Assembly (NCBI GenBank): GCA_051877895.1
Contig: JBJEJI010000080.1
Coordinates: 1-31,349, forward strand
Direction of reading: 5' to 3'
DNA from: UBA3775 sp051877895
GTDB taxonomy: Bacteria > Bacillota > Clostridia > Lachnospirales > Lachnospiraceae
DNA: 31,349 bases
How positions within the stretch are numbered: position 1 is the stretch's first letter; each line of letters opens with the position of its first letter. Positions 7,959 to 14,433 of the stretch are shown one piece after another. The position numbers and the translations under genes were made by a program. Under the pieces are notes generated by a model that was given only the letters and a program-made list of their open reading frames with translations, ran no database searches and was not told where the DNA came from.

Positions 7959-8804
7959 TTACATGGTTCTAAAAACTGACGGAGTCATTCCGTAAAGAGT
8001 TTTAAACCGTCTTGCAAAATAATTATTATCAGCAAAACCGCAATCATACGCAATCTCAGTTATTGTTTTAGAACTGCTTCTCAACATTAATTTGGCTTTA
8101 TTCATCCGAACTTTTTCGAGGTACTTTATTGGTGGCATTCCATAGGTCAAGGTAAATAATCTTGTAAAATGTCTTAATGACATTCCTGCCAGTTCAGCCA
8201 TACTGCCTACTGTTATATCTTTACTGTAATTTTTTTCAATATCCGCAGCCACACGGGCAATTCCAAACATATGCTTATCAACTTTATCTTCATAAGTCTC
8301 ATATTTTCTGGACAATTCTACGGCAAGTTTTACAAACTCTGCACAAAGCCATGTTGAGTAGCCGGTACGTCTTAACGTATATTCCTCAGACATTCTTTTT
8401 AAAATGTTGCTGATACTTTCCAAGTCCTCTTCAGATAAATGAAGTCTGCCTTTAAAATTCTTATTACTAATCGGAGAATCTGAATTAAACAAGGTGTTAA
8501 AACCTTCGGAAAAATATAAATCAGAGTTATCCCGGAAAATATATTCCGAGCGATACATTATATTGCATATTTTAAATTGATTTACATTTTTATATCCGTG
8601 ACATACACCCGGATTAATTACAAAAACATCTCCTTTACTAATTTGATATTCTTCATCATCTATAATATGAGTGGCACTTCCCTCCATAACCACAACGAAT
8701 TCAGAAAAATCCTTATGTTCATGAACGAACATACTTCCTTCATGTCTGCCAAACTGAATAAAAAAAGGAAAATCATCATTGGTTGTAAAGTATTCAAGTC
8801 GCAT
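7959..8804 (-). CDS. AraC-family regulator with cupin sensor domain
   Basis: A 281-residue transcription factor. Residues about 1-90 form a cupin-type sugar-binding domain (FVHEHKDFSEFVVVMEGSATHIIDDEEYQISKGDVFVINPGVCHGY) like that of RhaR/RhaS-type regulators. The last 100 residues form the twin helix-turn-helix AraC DNA-binding domain (ITVGSMAELAGMSLRHFTRLFTLTYGMPPIKYLEKVRMNKAKLMLRSS, then ITEIAYDCGFADNNYFARRFKTLYGMTPSVFR). The start ATG at 8802-8804 has GGAGG nine bases upstream; a longer frame adds 15 residues without a site. It is divergent from the GH43 glycosidase with 129 bases between, so it most likely controls that gene in response to a plant-derived sugar. The inducer is not deducible. 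I see no convincing terminator after it. Confidence 0.92.
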   Translation of the reverse strand: MRLEYFTTNDDFPFFIQFGRHEGSMFVHEHKDFSEFVVVMEGSATHIIDDEEYQISKGDVFVINPGVCHGYKNVNQFKICNIMYRSEYIFRDNSDLYFSEGFNTLFNSDSPISNKNFKGRLHLSEEDLESISNILKRMSEEYTLRRTGYSTWLCAEFVKLAVELSRKYETYEDKVDKHMFGIARVAADIEKNYSKDITVGSMAELAGMSLRHFTRLFTLTYGMPPIKYLEKVRMNKAKLMLRSSSKTITEIAYDCGFADNNYFARRFKTLYGMTPSVFRTM

Positions 8805-8933
8805 AATACATCCTCCATAATTTGGCACTAAAATGCTACAAGCTGTCACAAAATTTCTAGCGGTTTATTTATTAATTCTACTAAAATAATTACAAGAAGT
8901 AAATATAAATTAATTTAAGAAAGGTGCAAACAT

Positions 8934-10277
8934 ATGCCAAACCCGTATTTACCACTTAATGAATATATCCCTGACGGTGAGCCAAGAGTTTTCGGAAACA
9001 GAGTATACATCTATGGTTCCCATGACAATGCAGCATCCGAAAAATTCTGTGACCGTAAACTTAAGGTTTGGTCAGCTTCAGTTGATAACCTTAATCAATG
9101 GAAATGTCACGGAGATTCATTCCATGTACTCAGTGACAGAGACCATCCCTCTGATACGGATTGGACGGATGAAAAAAATGATCTCTTCGCTCCTGATGTG
9201 GTTGAAAGCAATGGCAAATATTATCTTTATGCCTATATTATGAACGGAAAGGGCTGTGTAGGCGTCAGTGACAAACCTGAGGGTCCTTTTAAACTTCTGT
9301 CAAAATACAGCTACAACATAGAAAATCACTATGATAACGGAACTTTCATTGATCCGGGTGTTTTGGTAGATGATGACGGTCGCGTGTATATATACTGTGG
9401 TTTTGAAGGGAGCTACATGGCAGAGATAAATCCTGATAATATGTATGAAATAATTGACGGAACCTATCAGGAAAATATTCTTTCAGTTGAACCCCCTCAT
9501 AATTTTTATGAAGCCTGCTCTCCACGTAAAATTAATAACACCTATTACATGATATATTCTCCTTGCAGACCAAATAAGAAAGGCGAAGGAGGAGGAAGCC
9601 GTCTTGCATATGCAACTTCTTCTTCACCGAAAGGTCCTTTTGAATACAAAGGTACAATTATTGACAACGGCCAGAACTATCCGGGCGGAAACAATCATGG
9701 TTCAATTTGTTGTATTAACGGTCAATGGTATATCTTCTATCACCGAATGACTAACGGTACTATTATGAGCCGTAGAGCCTGTGTTGAAAAAATTGAAATT
9801 CTTCCGGACGGAACAATTCCACAGGTTGAAATGACATCCTTAGGTTTTGAAGAAAGTCTGAATCCATATGAAACAACACCTGCTGATATTGCCTGTTATT
9901 TAACGGGAGGATGTCTAATTACCGAAAGAGATGTGTTTACACGTCCTGTGACAAATATTACTGATGGTTGTGTCATTGGATATAAATACTATGACTTTGG
10001 CATGGATTATTCCAGCAAAACAATGGAATTTGCTGTAAAAATCAGAGGAAACGGAAGTAAAGCTGTCATTCATATCCATATCGACAGTCCTGAAGGTGAA
10101 CTAATCGGCGATTGCTATACAGATACAAGCGACGGGGTGTTTTCCACTGTCGTGAAAGCAGTAACCGGAAGACATGCATTATTTTTCGTCATTGAGCGTA
10201 ATTTTGGCGGCTGGTTCAAAGACATGACTGACGGTCGACACTTATTTGAACTGGAAAACTTTATTTTTATCAAATAA
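8934..10277 (+). CDS. Glycoside hydrolase family 43 enzyme with C-terminal CBM6-like domain
   Basis: A 447-residue, probably cytosolic glycosidase with no signal peptide. The five-bladed propeller of GH43 spans about residues 1-310. Expected catalytic residues are visible: Asp14 in EYIPDGEPRVFGNRVYIYGSHD (general base), Asp140 in TFIDPGVLVDDDGRVYIY (pKa modulator) and Glu193 in NFYEACSPRKI (general acid). Residues about 316-447 look like a CBM6-type beta-sandwich with the typical ending TGRHALFFVIERNFGGWF...HLFELENFIF. The family usually cleaves alpha-L-arabinofuranosides or beta-xylosides. A cytosolic enzyme would act on imported oligosaccharides from arabinoxylan or pectin side chains; the exact substrate is uncertain. 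AGAAAGG precedes the start. The divergent AraC gene is its probable regulator. No transporter gene is adjacent. Confidence 0.92.
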   Translation: MPNPYLPLNEYIPDGEPRVFGNRVYIYGSHDNAASEKFCDRKLKVWSASVDNLNQWKCHGDSFHVLSDRDHPSDTDWTDEKNDLFAPDVVESNGKYYLYAYIMNGKGCVGVSDKPEGPFKLLSKYSYNIENHYDNGTFIDPGVLVDDDGRVYIYCGFEGSYMAEINPDNMYEIIDGTYQENILSVEPPHNFYEACSPRKINNTYYMIYSPCRPNKKGEGGGSRLAYATSSSPKGPFEYKGTIIDNGQNYPGGNNHGSICCINGQWYIFYHRMTNGTIMSRRACVEKIEILPDGTIPQVEMTSLGFEESLNPYETTPADIACYLTGGCLITERDVFTRPVTNITDGCVIGYKYYDFGMDYSSKTMEFAVKIRGNGSKAVIHIHIDSPEGELIGDCYTDTSDGVFSTVVKAVTGRHALFFVIERNFGGWFKDMTDGRHLFELENFIFIK

Positions 10278-10290
10278 ATCATTTGATTTA

Positions 10291-10353
10291 AAAAGCCGGT
10301 TTATATAATATATGCCCGGAATACTGAGCACATATTATTTTGAACCGGCTTTT
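10291..10353. terminator. Bidirectional terminator between the GH43 gene and the small protein gene
   Basis: An 11-bp perfect outer stem (AAAAGCCGGTT at 10291-10301 and its complement at 10343-10353) continues into an imperfect AT-rich inner stem. Runs of A on one side and T on the other suit termination of the two convergent genes (8934-10277 on plus, 10357-10575 on minus). Confidence 0.8.
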
Positions 10354-10356
10354 GAA

Positions 10357-10575
10357 TTAAAATAATTTTTTAAGAGAATCAAACTTATCACTGATTTTAT
10401 CTGCATTCAGCTTAGCCTTTACTCCATCAACCACCTTGTCAAGCATTCCGTCAGGAATATTTACACCGGTTGCGGATTCAATAGCTTTTTCAGGATTTTT
10501 TGTAAATTCTTCTTTGAATTTTTTATCATTCTTTACCTTGTCTGCTATTGAATTAATCTGTTCTTTAATATCCAT
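10357..10575 (-). CDS. Small acidic/basic helical protein resembling NHLP/Nif11-type leader regions, orphan
   Basis: A 72-residue protein of unknown function. The middle reads NDKKFKEEFTKNPEKAIESATGVNIPDGMLDKVVDGVKAKL (about residues 16-56). This has the pattern 'F..x(L/F)..(D/N)P..A(L/I)E...G(I/V).(L/I)P(D/E)' seen in the leader part of NHLP and Nif11-type peptide precursors. Related stand-alone proteins are, from memory, common in Lachnospiraceae. There is no Cys-, Ser- or Thr-rich core after the leader-like part; the C-terminus is a plain amphipathic helix (DKISDKFDSLKKLF). No modification enzyme is nearby, so a peptide-natural-product role is not supported. The start has GGAGGTG at good spacing and its own promoter. 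It may simply be a small scaffold or stress protein. Confidence 0.7.
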   Translation of the reverse strand: MDIKEQINSIADKVKNDKKFKEEFTKNPEKAIESATGVNIPDGMLDKVVDGVKAKLNADKISDKFDSLKKLF

Positions 10576-10599
10576 AATACACCTCCTGTTTTTTATTTG

Positions 10600-10628
10600 A
10601 AAATATCACTAATCATTAAAATTTTCAA
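10600..10628 (-). promoter_or_regulatory. Candidate promoter of the 72-residue protein gene
   Basis: On the minus strand, TTGAAA (10623-10628) and TATTTT (10600-10605) are 17 bases apart. The start codon follows about 25 bases further on behind GGAGGTG. The surrounding sequence is very AT-rich. Confidence 0.5.
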
Positions 10629-10703
10629 CTAAATAAATATAAAAAATTTTAATTGTATATTAAAAATAATCTATATAATTATTTAATAAGATATTATAAT
10701 ATA

Positions 10704-11411
10704 TCAGTAATTATCTATAAAAGCCGAAACAAAATCAGTAAACTCCTTAATCACATCATACTCCGTTTCATATACGATACCGGTTTCACTGTTATCAAAT
10801 ACTACCATCAGGTAGTTGCCATACAAATAGTATGTTTTATTCTCCTCAGAAGGCTGAGTAAAAACAAGTATATAATAATCGTCTGCTTTATTATATCTCT
10901 GAAGTTTTTTTTCAGCAAAATCTGTTGATGAAGAAATCATCTTTTCCATCAACTCCAATATTTTATTTACCTGTTCAGAGTCATAAAAAAAACTGTGAAA
11001 GGTATTTTCATTTTCAGATACACGAATAATTTCACATGAATATTCCTGTTTATCATATGAACCTGTTAAAAAAGAATCTTCCTCCTGTATACTGTTTATG
11101 TTCAAATCAGACTTTTCCGATTCTGTCATACCAGTTTCAGATTGAAACTCTTTATTTATAATCTCATCTTCAGAATAATCTGTAATGTATGAATCATTTT
11201 CATTAACATAATTTTCTTTTTCATAACCGGTATCTGAATTTTCTGAATACTCTTTATATCCTGAGGTTAAAATGATTGTCCCTACAATAAGACACAAAAC
11301 AACAGGAGTACAGGTAACAATTAATCTGTTTCTGTTTTTTCTTCGCTGAAGAAGATACTTCTCTCCCCTTCGTTTTACCTCATTGCTAAATTCTTCTGCG
11401 GATCGCATCAT
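10704..11411 (-). CDS. Single-pass membrane protein, putative anti-sigma factor
   Basis: A 235-residue protein with a basic cytosolic N-terminus (about 1-29, MMRSAEEFSNEVKRRGEKYLLQRRKNRNR), one transmembrane segment (about 30-50, LIVTCTPVVLCLIVGTIILTS) and a long acidic outer part (51-235) rich in Asn, Ser and Glu. Its start overlaps the stop of the sigma factor gene by four bases (ATGA), so the two are translationally coupled, the usual arrangement for an anti-sigma factor. It lacks the HxxxCxxC zinc-binding anti-sigma motif, so the sigma-binding role is inferred from position and topology only. The short cytosolic tail would be the contact region. The C-terminal part (about 115-235) has a folded-domain look, with YSCEIIRVSENENTFHSFFYDSEQVNKILELMEKM and YILVFTQPSEENKTYYLYGNYLMVVFDN, and may sense a signal at the cell surface. 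Confidence 0.65.
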   Translation of the reverse strand: MMRSAEEFSNEVKRRGEKYLLQRRKNRNRLIVTCTPVVLCLIVGTIILTSGYKEYSENSDTGYEKENYVNENDSYITDYSEDEIINKEFQSETGMTESEKSDLNINSIQEEDSFLTGSYDKQEYSCEIIRVSENENTFHSFFYDSEQVNKILELMEKMISSSTDFAEKKLQRYNKADDYYILVFTQPSEENKTYYLYGNYLMVVFDNSETGIVYETEYDVIKEFTDFVSAFIDNY

Positions 11412-11959
11412 ATTAACAGTTCTCCTTCCTTTCCAAGAATTTTTTTCAACATGGATTTACCTCTGTACAGAAGATTATCAACCTGTTTTTCTGTTTTTTT
11501 CATGATTTTTGCTGCTTCTTTATATGATAACCCTTCAAAATAAACAAGATGAATTGCCACCTGAATATCCGGCGGCAGTTTTCCGATTGCCTCATTAACA
11601 ATACGTTTTCTTTCGTCTGCAAGTATCTGCTCTTCGATTACAGCTTCATAAACAAGCTCATTTTCTGCTTCAGACAATTCCATAATAATAAACTTATTAC
11701 GATGTTTTAAATAATCCAGTGCTCTGGACCTTCCCATCATAAATAAATATGTTTTGAACCCGGTCTTAAAGTTATAACGGTGTTTGTGAACAATTAAATC
11801 AGCAAACACGTCAATGGCTATATCCTCAGCAGCATTTATGTCTTTAACATACCTGTTAATAAAAAAAGTCAGACTACTTCTGTATTCTTTCAATATTTCA
11901 TCAAAAGCTGTCTCATCTCCATCAAGATAACGACGGTAGCTGTCTGCACCGTTGCCCAT
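11408..11959 (-). CDS. ECF-type RNA polymerase sigma factor
   Basis: A 183-residue sigma-70 family protein with only regions 2 and 4, typical of the extracytoplasmic-function group. Region 2 spans about residues 15-88 (TAFDEILKEYRSSLTFFINRYVKDINAAEDIAIDVFADLI..., FKTYLFMMGRSRALDYLKHR). Region 4 spans about 116-177 (IGKLPPDIQVAIHLVYFEGLSYKEAAKIMKKTEKQVDNLLYRGKSMLKKIL) and carries the helix-turn-helix. The ATG at 11957-11959 was chosen for its GGGAGG site; a frame starting ten codons earlier lacks one. It overlaps the membrane partner gene by four bases. Target promoters are unknown, and no gene in the window has an obvious matching promoter. Confidence 0.9.
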   Translation of the reverse strand: MGNGADSYRRYLDGDETAFDEILKEYRSSLTFFINRYVKDINAAEDIAIDVFADLIVHKHRYNFKTGFKTYLFMMGRSRALDYLKHRNKFIIMELSEAENELVYEAVIEEQILADERKRIVNEAIGKLPPDIQVAIHLVYFEGLSYKEAAKIMKKTEKQVDNLLYRGKSMLKKILGKEGELLI

Positions 11960-12084
11960 GTGATTCCTCCCAAATGTATCAATATACACTTCTGTTACTT
12001 ATACGATTAAAAAGATAAATTTCCTTATAAAATTATAAATAACAAAAGCAAATCATAAAATAAATAACTCGTTTATCGTGCAAT

Positions 12085-12129
12085 AAAAAACTCCTGAAGC
12101 AATGCCTTATAAAAACACCGCTTCAGGAG
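12085..12129 (-). terminator. Rho-independent terminator of the gene at 12145-12804
   Basis: On the minus strand, a perfect 10-bp stem CTCCTGAAGC / GCTTCAGGAG encloses a 19-base loop and is followed by six T residues. It isolates this gene from the sigma factor operon downstream. Confidence 0.92.
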
Positions 12130-12144
12130 AGCAGTTCAATTAAA

Positions 12145-12804
12145 TCAATCCGGAACTACGATACGATTCAAAGCATTTCCCAATGCTTCTATGGCACCTA
12201 CATTGTCATGTAATTTTGCCAAAGCCGAAATTGCATTTAACTTTACAGTATCATCTCTTGGTTTTAAATCATCGTACATCTTCTCATAAAACCGAAGAAG
12301 CTGCTGAATGGTTGTCTCCCTGCACTTAACAATATTACCTAATGCTTCCGCTTTGGCCTGACCTGCCAGATCAGGCACTGTGCCGGATTCACCTTTACCT
12401 GCCTCCATCTGTCTGAGTTCCGAGATAATATTGTTTAAATAAGTAGTCTGAACAGCTAACTTTTCTATCTGTTCAAGTACATAATTCATATTATATTTAT
12501 TGTCTGTCACAGAACAGTCTTCCTGTACCCGGGATACGTCTGCCCCATCCCCTTGTTCAGCCTCATGTGCTGTAATTTCGGATGCAGGAATGTTTGTCTG
12601 CTCCTCTAAAAATTCTGTATGATTACCTTTTGACATAGTTTTTTCCTCCGTTTTATCCGGAGAGCACGCAAGACATATTGTATTTTCATTTACGAAGCGT
12701 GCCCTGCGGTTCTTTACAAGACCTTTTGCCCTTTTCATATAGGTCGCTTCATAGTGATTTCCCTGTTCATCTACAACAAAAATGTTTTTTTCTATGGGTT
12801 CCAC
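12145..12804 (-). CDS. Protein of unknown function with basic N-terminal motif domain and helical C-terminus
   Basis: A 219-residue protein I cannot assign to a named family. Residues 1-50 form a compact basic module (KNIFVVDEQGNHYEATYMKRAKGLVKNRRARFVNENTICLAC). As far as I recall, its '(E/K)ATYPKRAKGLVKxGRARF' pattern recurs at the N-terminus of various Clostridia proteins. It faintly recalls the RRXRR module found before some nucleases, but no nuclease domain follows. Residues about 51-103 are an acidic, low-complexity linker. Residues about 104-219 are predicted helical and could form a coiled coil (MNYVLEQIEKLAVQTTYLNNIISELRQ; LKPRDDTVKLNAISALAKLHDNVGAIEALGNALNRI). The start appears to be GTG at 12802-12804 in an AGGGGGTGG context with poor spacing, so it is uncertain. 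The leader contains a second, similar start region. The gene is monocistronic with its own promoter and terminator. Confidence 0.8.
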   Translation of the reverse strand: MEPIEKNIFVVDEQGNHYEATYMKRAKGLVKNRRARFVNENTICLACSPDKTEEKTMSKGNHTEFLEEQTNIPASEITAHEAEQGDGADVSRVQEDCSVTDNKYNMNYVLEQIEKLAVQTTYLNNIISELRQMEAGKGESGTVPDLAGQAKAEALGNIVKCRETTIQQLLRFYEKMYDDLKPRDDTVKLNAISALAKLHDNVGAIEALGNALNRIVVPD

Positions 12805-12825
12805 CCCCTGTGCAGATTAATTTTC

Positions 12826-12879
12826 TCAATTTGTATGCAAAATATTTTTACGGAAACAGTTTTTTCTTATGGGTGTCAT
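12826..12879 (-). CDS. 17-codon leader mini-ORF resembling the start of the downstream gene
   Basis: A short frame with ATG at 12877-12879 behind GGAATGGGG encodes MTPIRKNCFRKNILHTN and a TGA stop. Its opening, MTPIRKNCF, parallels MEPIEKNIF of the gene that starts at 12804. The nucleotides match too: GGGG-(A/G)TG, five variable bases, CCCATA and AAAAAAC occur in both. Whether it is translated is unknown. It may be a leader peptide or the relic of a small duplication. Confidence 0.4.
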   Translation of the reverse strand: MTPIRKNCFRKNILHTN

Positions 12880-12891
12880 CCCCATTCCGTA
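12849..12891 (-). promoter_or_regulatory. Leader hairpin enclosing the mini-ORF start
   Basis: On the minus strand, TACGGAA (12885-12891) pairs with TTCCGTA (12849-12855), closing a 43-base loop. Inside it, ATGGG and CCCAT form a second hairpin that buries the mini-ORF ribosome-binding site and start codon. A GGG/CCC pairing also surrounds the GTG start at 12804. The arrangement would suit control of translation initiation, but this is inference. Confidence 0.4.
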
Positions 12892-12896
12892 TCACG

Positions 12897-12926
12897 ATTG
12901 TAACATCTGACATAAAGCAATGTCAA
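12897..12926 (-). promoter_or_regulatory. Sigma-A promoter of the gene at 12145-12804
   Basis: On the minus strand, TTGACA (12921-12926) and TACAAT (12897-12902) are 18 bases apart. It gives a leader of roughly 85 bases that carries the mini-ORF and hairpins. Confidence 0.75.
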
Positions 12927-12966
12927 CACATATTGTCCACTCTTTTTTATCATGTAATATAATGAC

Positions 12967-13485
12967 TTAAATTATATCTTCTTTACTTTTTTCTATAACA
13001 CCACATGCAATTTTATTTCCTGAATTTCCGGAAGGCTGTGTGGTAAAATCATCAGGATTGGAATGGAGAATTACTGTCTTTCCGATAATATCATCTACAC
13101 TAAATCTGTTTGTTAAAAACATTTGAAATGCATATCCGTTATTATCAAATACCGGAGGCAAATCTCCTGCATGGTAAGGATGCATACAGTTTCCGGGATT
13201 GAAATGACCCATTGCATCAGCAAACGGATCTTCCATATTCCCCGTACATCTGTTTCCGCTGTGTATATGAAATGCAAAAACAGGATTCTTACAAACTTCA
13301 CCTATGGGCAGACCAAAAAACTCTGCTGCCACCATAACGCCATTGTCAAGTTCAAAAAATTGAACCTTTCCCGTTAAATTATTATATTTTCCTGTTCCTT
13401 TAATTTCAGCTACAGCCTGTGGGTTTCCGCTTATAAGCACCATATTATGTTTTAATCTGTACCCATTATTAAAATAAAATTTCAT
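12967..13485 (-). CDS. Cu/Zn superoxide dismutase family protein, cytosolic
   Basis: A 172-residue SodC-type protein that would convert superoxide to oxygen and hydrogen peroxide. The metal ligands are recognisable: His73 and His75 in FAFHIHSG (copper), His94 in MGHFNP (bridging), His102, His105 and Asp108 in MHPYHAGDLP (zinc), and His141 in VILHSNPDDF (copper). Cys80 and Cys161 (KIACGVI) correspond to the usual disulfide pair. The loop between the bridging His and HxxD is shorter than in secreted enzymes. There is no signal peptide or lipobox, so it appears cytosolic, unlike most bacterial SodC. The ribosome-binding site for the chosen ATG is weak (GAAAG); Met15 is a possible alternative start but has none. 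It sits near the PerR-like regulator and rubrerythrin genes. Confidence 0.88.
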   Translation of the reverse strand: MKFYFNNGYRLKHNMVLISGNPQAVAEIKGTGKYNNLTGKVQFFELDNGVMVAAEFFGLPIGEVCKNPVFAFHIHSGNRCTGNMEDPFADAMGHFNPGNCMHPYHAGDLPPVFDNNGYAFQMFLTNRFSVDDIIGKTVILHSNPDDFTTQPSGNSGNKIACGVIEKSKEDII

Positions 13486-13504
13486 TACAAAAATCTTTCA
13501 TTTA

Positions 13505-13518
13505 TTATAATATTATAT
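13505..13518. promoter_or_regulatory. AT-rich palindrome upstream of the superoxide dismutase gene, possible PerR/Fur-type box
   Basis: TTATAAT followed directly by ATTATAT resembles the PerR box halves TTATAAT and ATTATAA but lacks the usual one-base spacer. It lies about 20 bases upstream of the gene start, in a region so AT-rich that a chance match is plausible. Confidence 0.25.
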
Positions 13519-13602
13519 TAAAATATATTTGATTGTTTCTATATCTAAGTCGCAAAACCTGCGCTTTTTTCTCTTTAAAAACTGCTAATAAACCAATGAA
13601 GA

Positions 13603-13631
13603 TTGCATCTTTTTTCCGTTTATGTTATTTT
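13603..13631 (+). promoter_or_regulatory. Candidate promoter of the YczE-like gene
   Basis: TTGCAT (13603-13608) and TATTTT (13626-13631) are 17 bases apart, shortly upstream of an AAAGGA ribosome-binding site and the ATG at 13655. Confidence 0.4.
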
Positions 13632-13654
13632 TATAAAAAACAAAGGATACTGTT

Positions 13655-14317
13655 ATGACTAAAAAAGAAACCGCTAAAAGGTATATTTTATTTATAATAA
13701 GCCTGTTCTTTTCAGGACTTGGAGTAGCATTTACAAAACACGGAGAACTTGGAGTATCACCCATTTCTTCCGTTGCCAATGTTATGAGTTTTAAATTTAC
13801 CTCAATTTCAATGGGTAACTGGCTGATAATATGGAACTGTGTAATGATTCTTGGTCAAATTCTTATTTTAAGAAGAAAATTTAAACCCATACAATTACTT
13901 CAGGTTCCACTTTCTTTCCTTTTTGGATATTTTACGGATTTCGGAATGTGGCTTGCTTCCTTTATTCCTGTTAAAAATTATGTATTGCAGCTTACCATGG
14001 TAATTCTTGGTGTAATAATACTTGGCTTTGGAATATCTTTATCAGTAATCGCAAATGTTATTATGAATGCAGGAGAAGCATTTGTAAAAGCAGTTTCGGA
14101 TACTATACATCAGGATTTCGGAAATATAAAAACTGCTTTTGATATTAGTTGTGTTACCTTCTCAATAATATTATCACTTTTTCTTTTTGATTTCAAAATT
14201 ATCGGTACCAGAGAAGGTACTCTTATTGCTGCTCTTTTTACAGGCACTGTTGTAAAATTCTTTACCGGCCTGCTTAAGGAGCCGATTACCGGAAATCTGG
14301 AATCTAATAATGATTAA
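13655..14317 (+). CDS. YczE/YitT-like multi-pass membrane protein
   Basis: A 220-residue integral membrane protein with about five hydrophobic segments (about residues 8-25, 50-72, 82-100, 110-135 and 165-205). The opening RYILFIISLFFSGLGVAFTKHGELGVSPISSVANVMS matches the YczE-like family (SGLGVA...LG.SP...), and the middle GFGISLSVIANVIMNAGEAFVKAVSD fits it too. The biochemical role of the family is not established. The start has AAAGGA about nine bases upstream. The gene is alone on the plus strand, divergent from the superoxide dismutase gene, and ends at a strong bidirectional terminator. Confidence 0.85.
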   Translation: MTKKETAKRYILFIISLFFSGLGVAFTKHGELGVSPISSVANVMSFKFTSISMGNWLIIWNCVMILGQILILRRKFKPIQLLQVPLSFLFGYFTDFGMWLASFIPVKNYVLQLTMVILGVIILGFGISLSVIANVIMNAGEAFVKAVSDTIHQDFGNIKTAFDISCVTFSIILSLFLFDFKIIGTREGTLIAALFTGTVVKFFTGLLKEPITGNLESNND

Positions 14318-14331
14318 ATTGAACCGGTAAA

Positions 14332-14375
14332 AAAACACCTGTTGTCAAATCCAAAGACATGACAACAGGTGTTTT
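14332..14375. terminator. Bidirectional rho-independent terminator between the YczE-like and SDR genes
   Basis: A perfect 16-bp stem (14332-14347 with 14360-14375, core CACCTGTTGTCA) and a 12-base loop are flanked by A and T runs on both sides. It serves the convergent genes at 13655-14317 (plus) and 14434-15237 (minus). Confidence 0.95.
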
Positions 14376-14433
14376 ATTTTACTTTAAAACCGGCAAACGC
14401 TACACTTTTTACCCGTTAATAAAATCAAAAAAT

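Noticed and set aside
8840..8865. Direct repeats TTGTGACA and TTGTAGCA in the divergent control region, as an AraC binding site
   Set aside because: Only six of eight bases agree and the spacing does not match typical AraC-family half-sites.
13551..13570. Short terminator-like hairpin CGCA-AAACC-TGCG followed by six T residues on the plus strand
   Set aside because: The stem is only four base pairs and no plus-strand gene lies upstream to be terminated.
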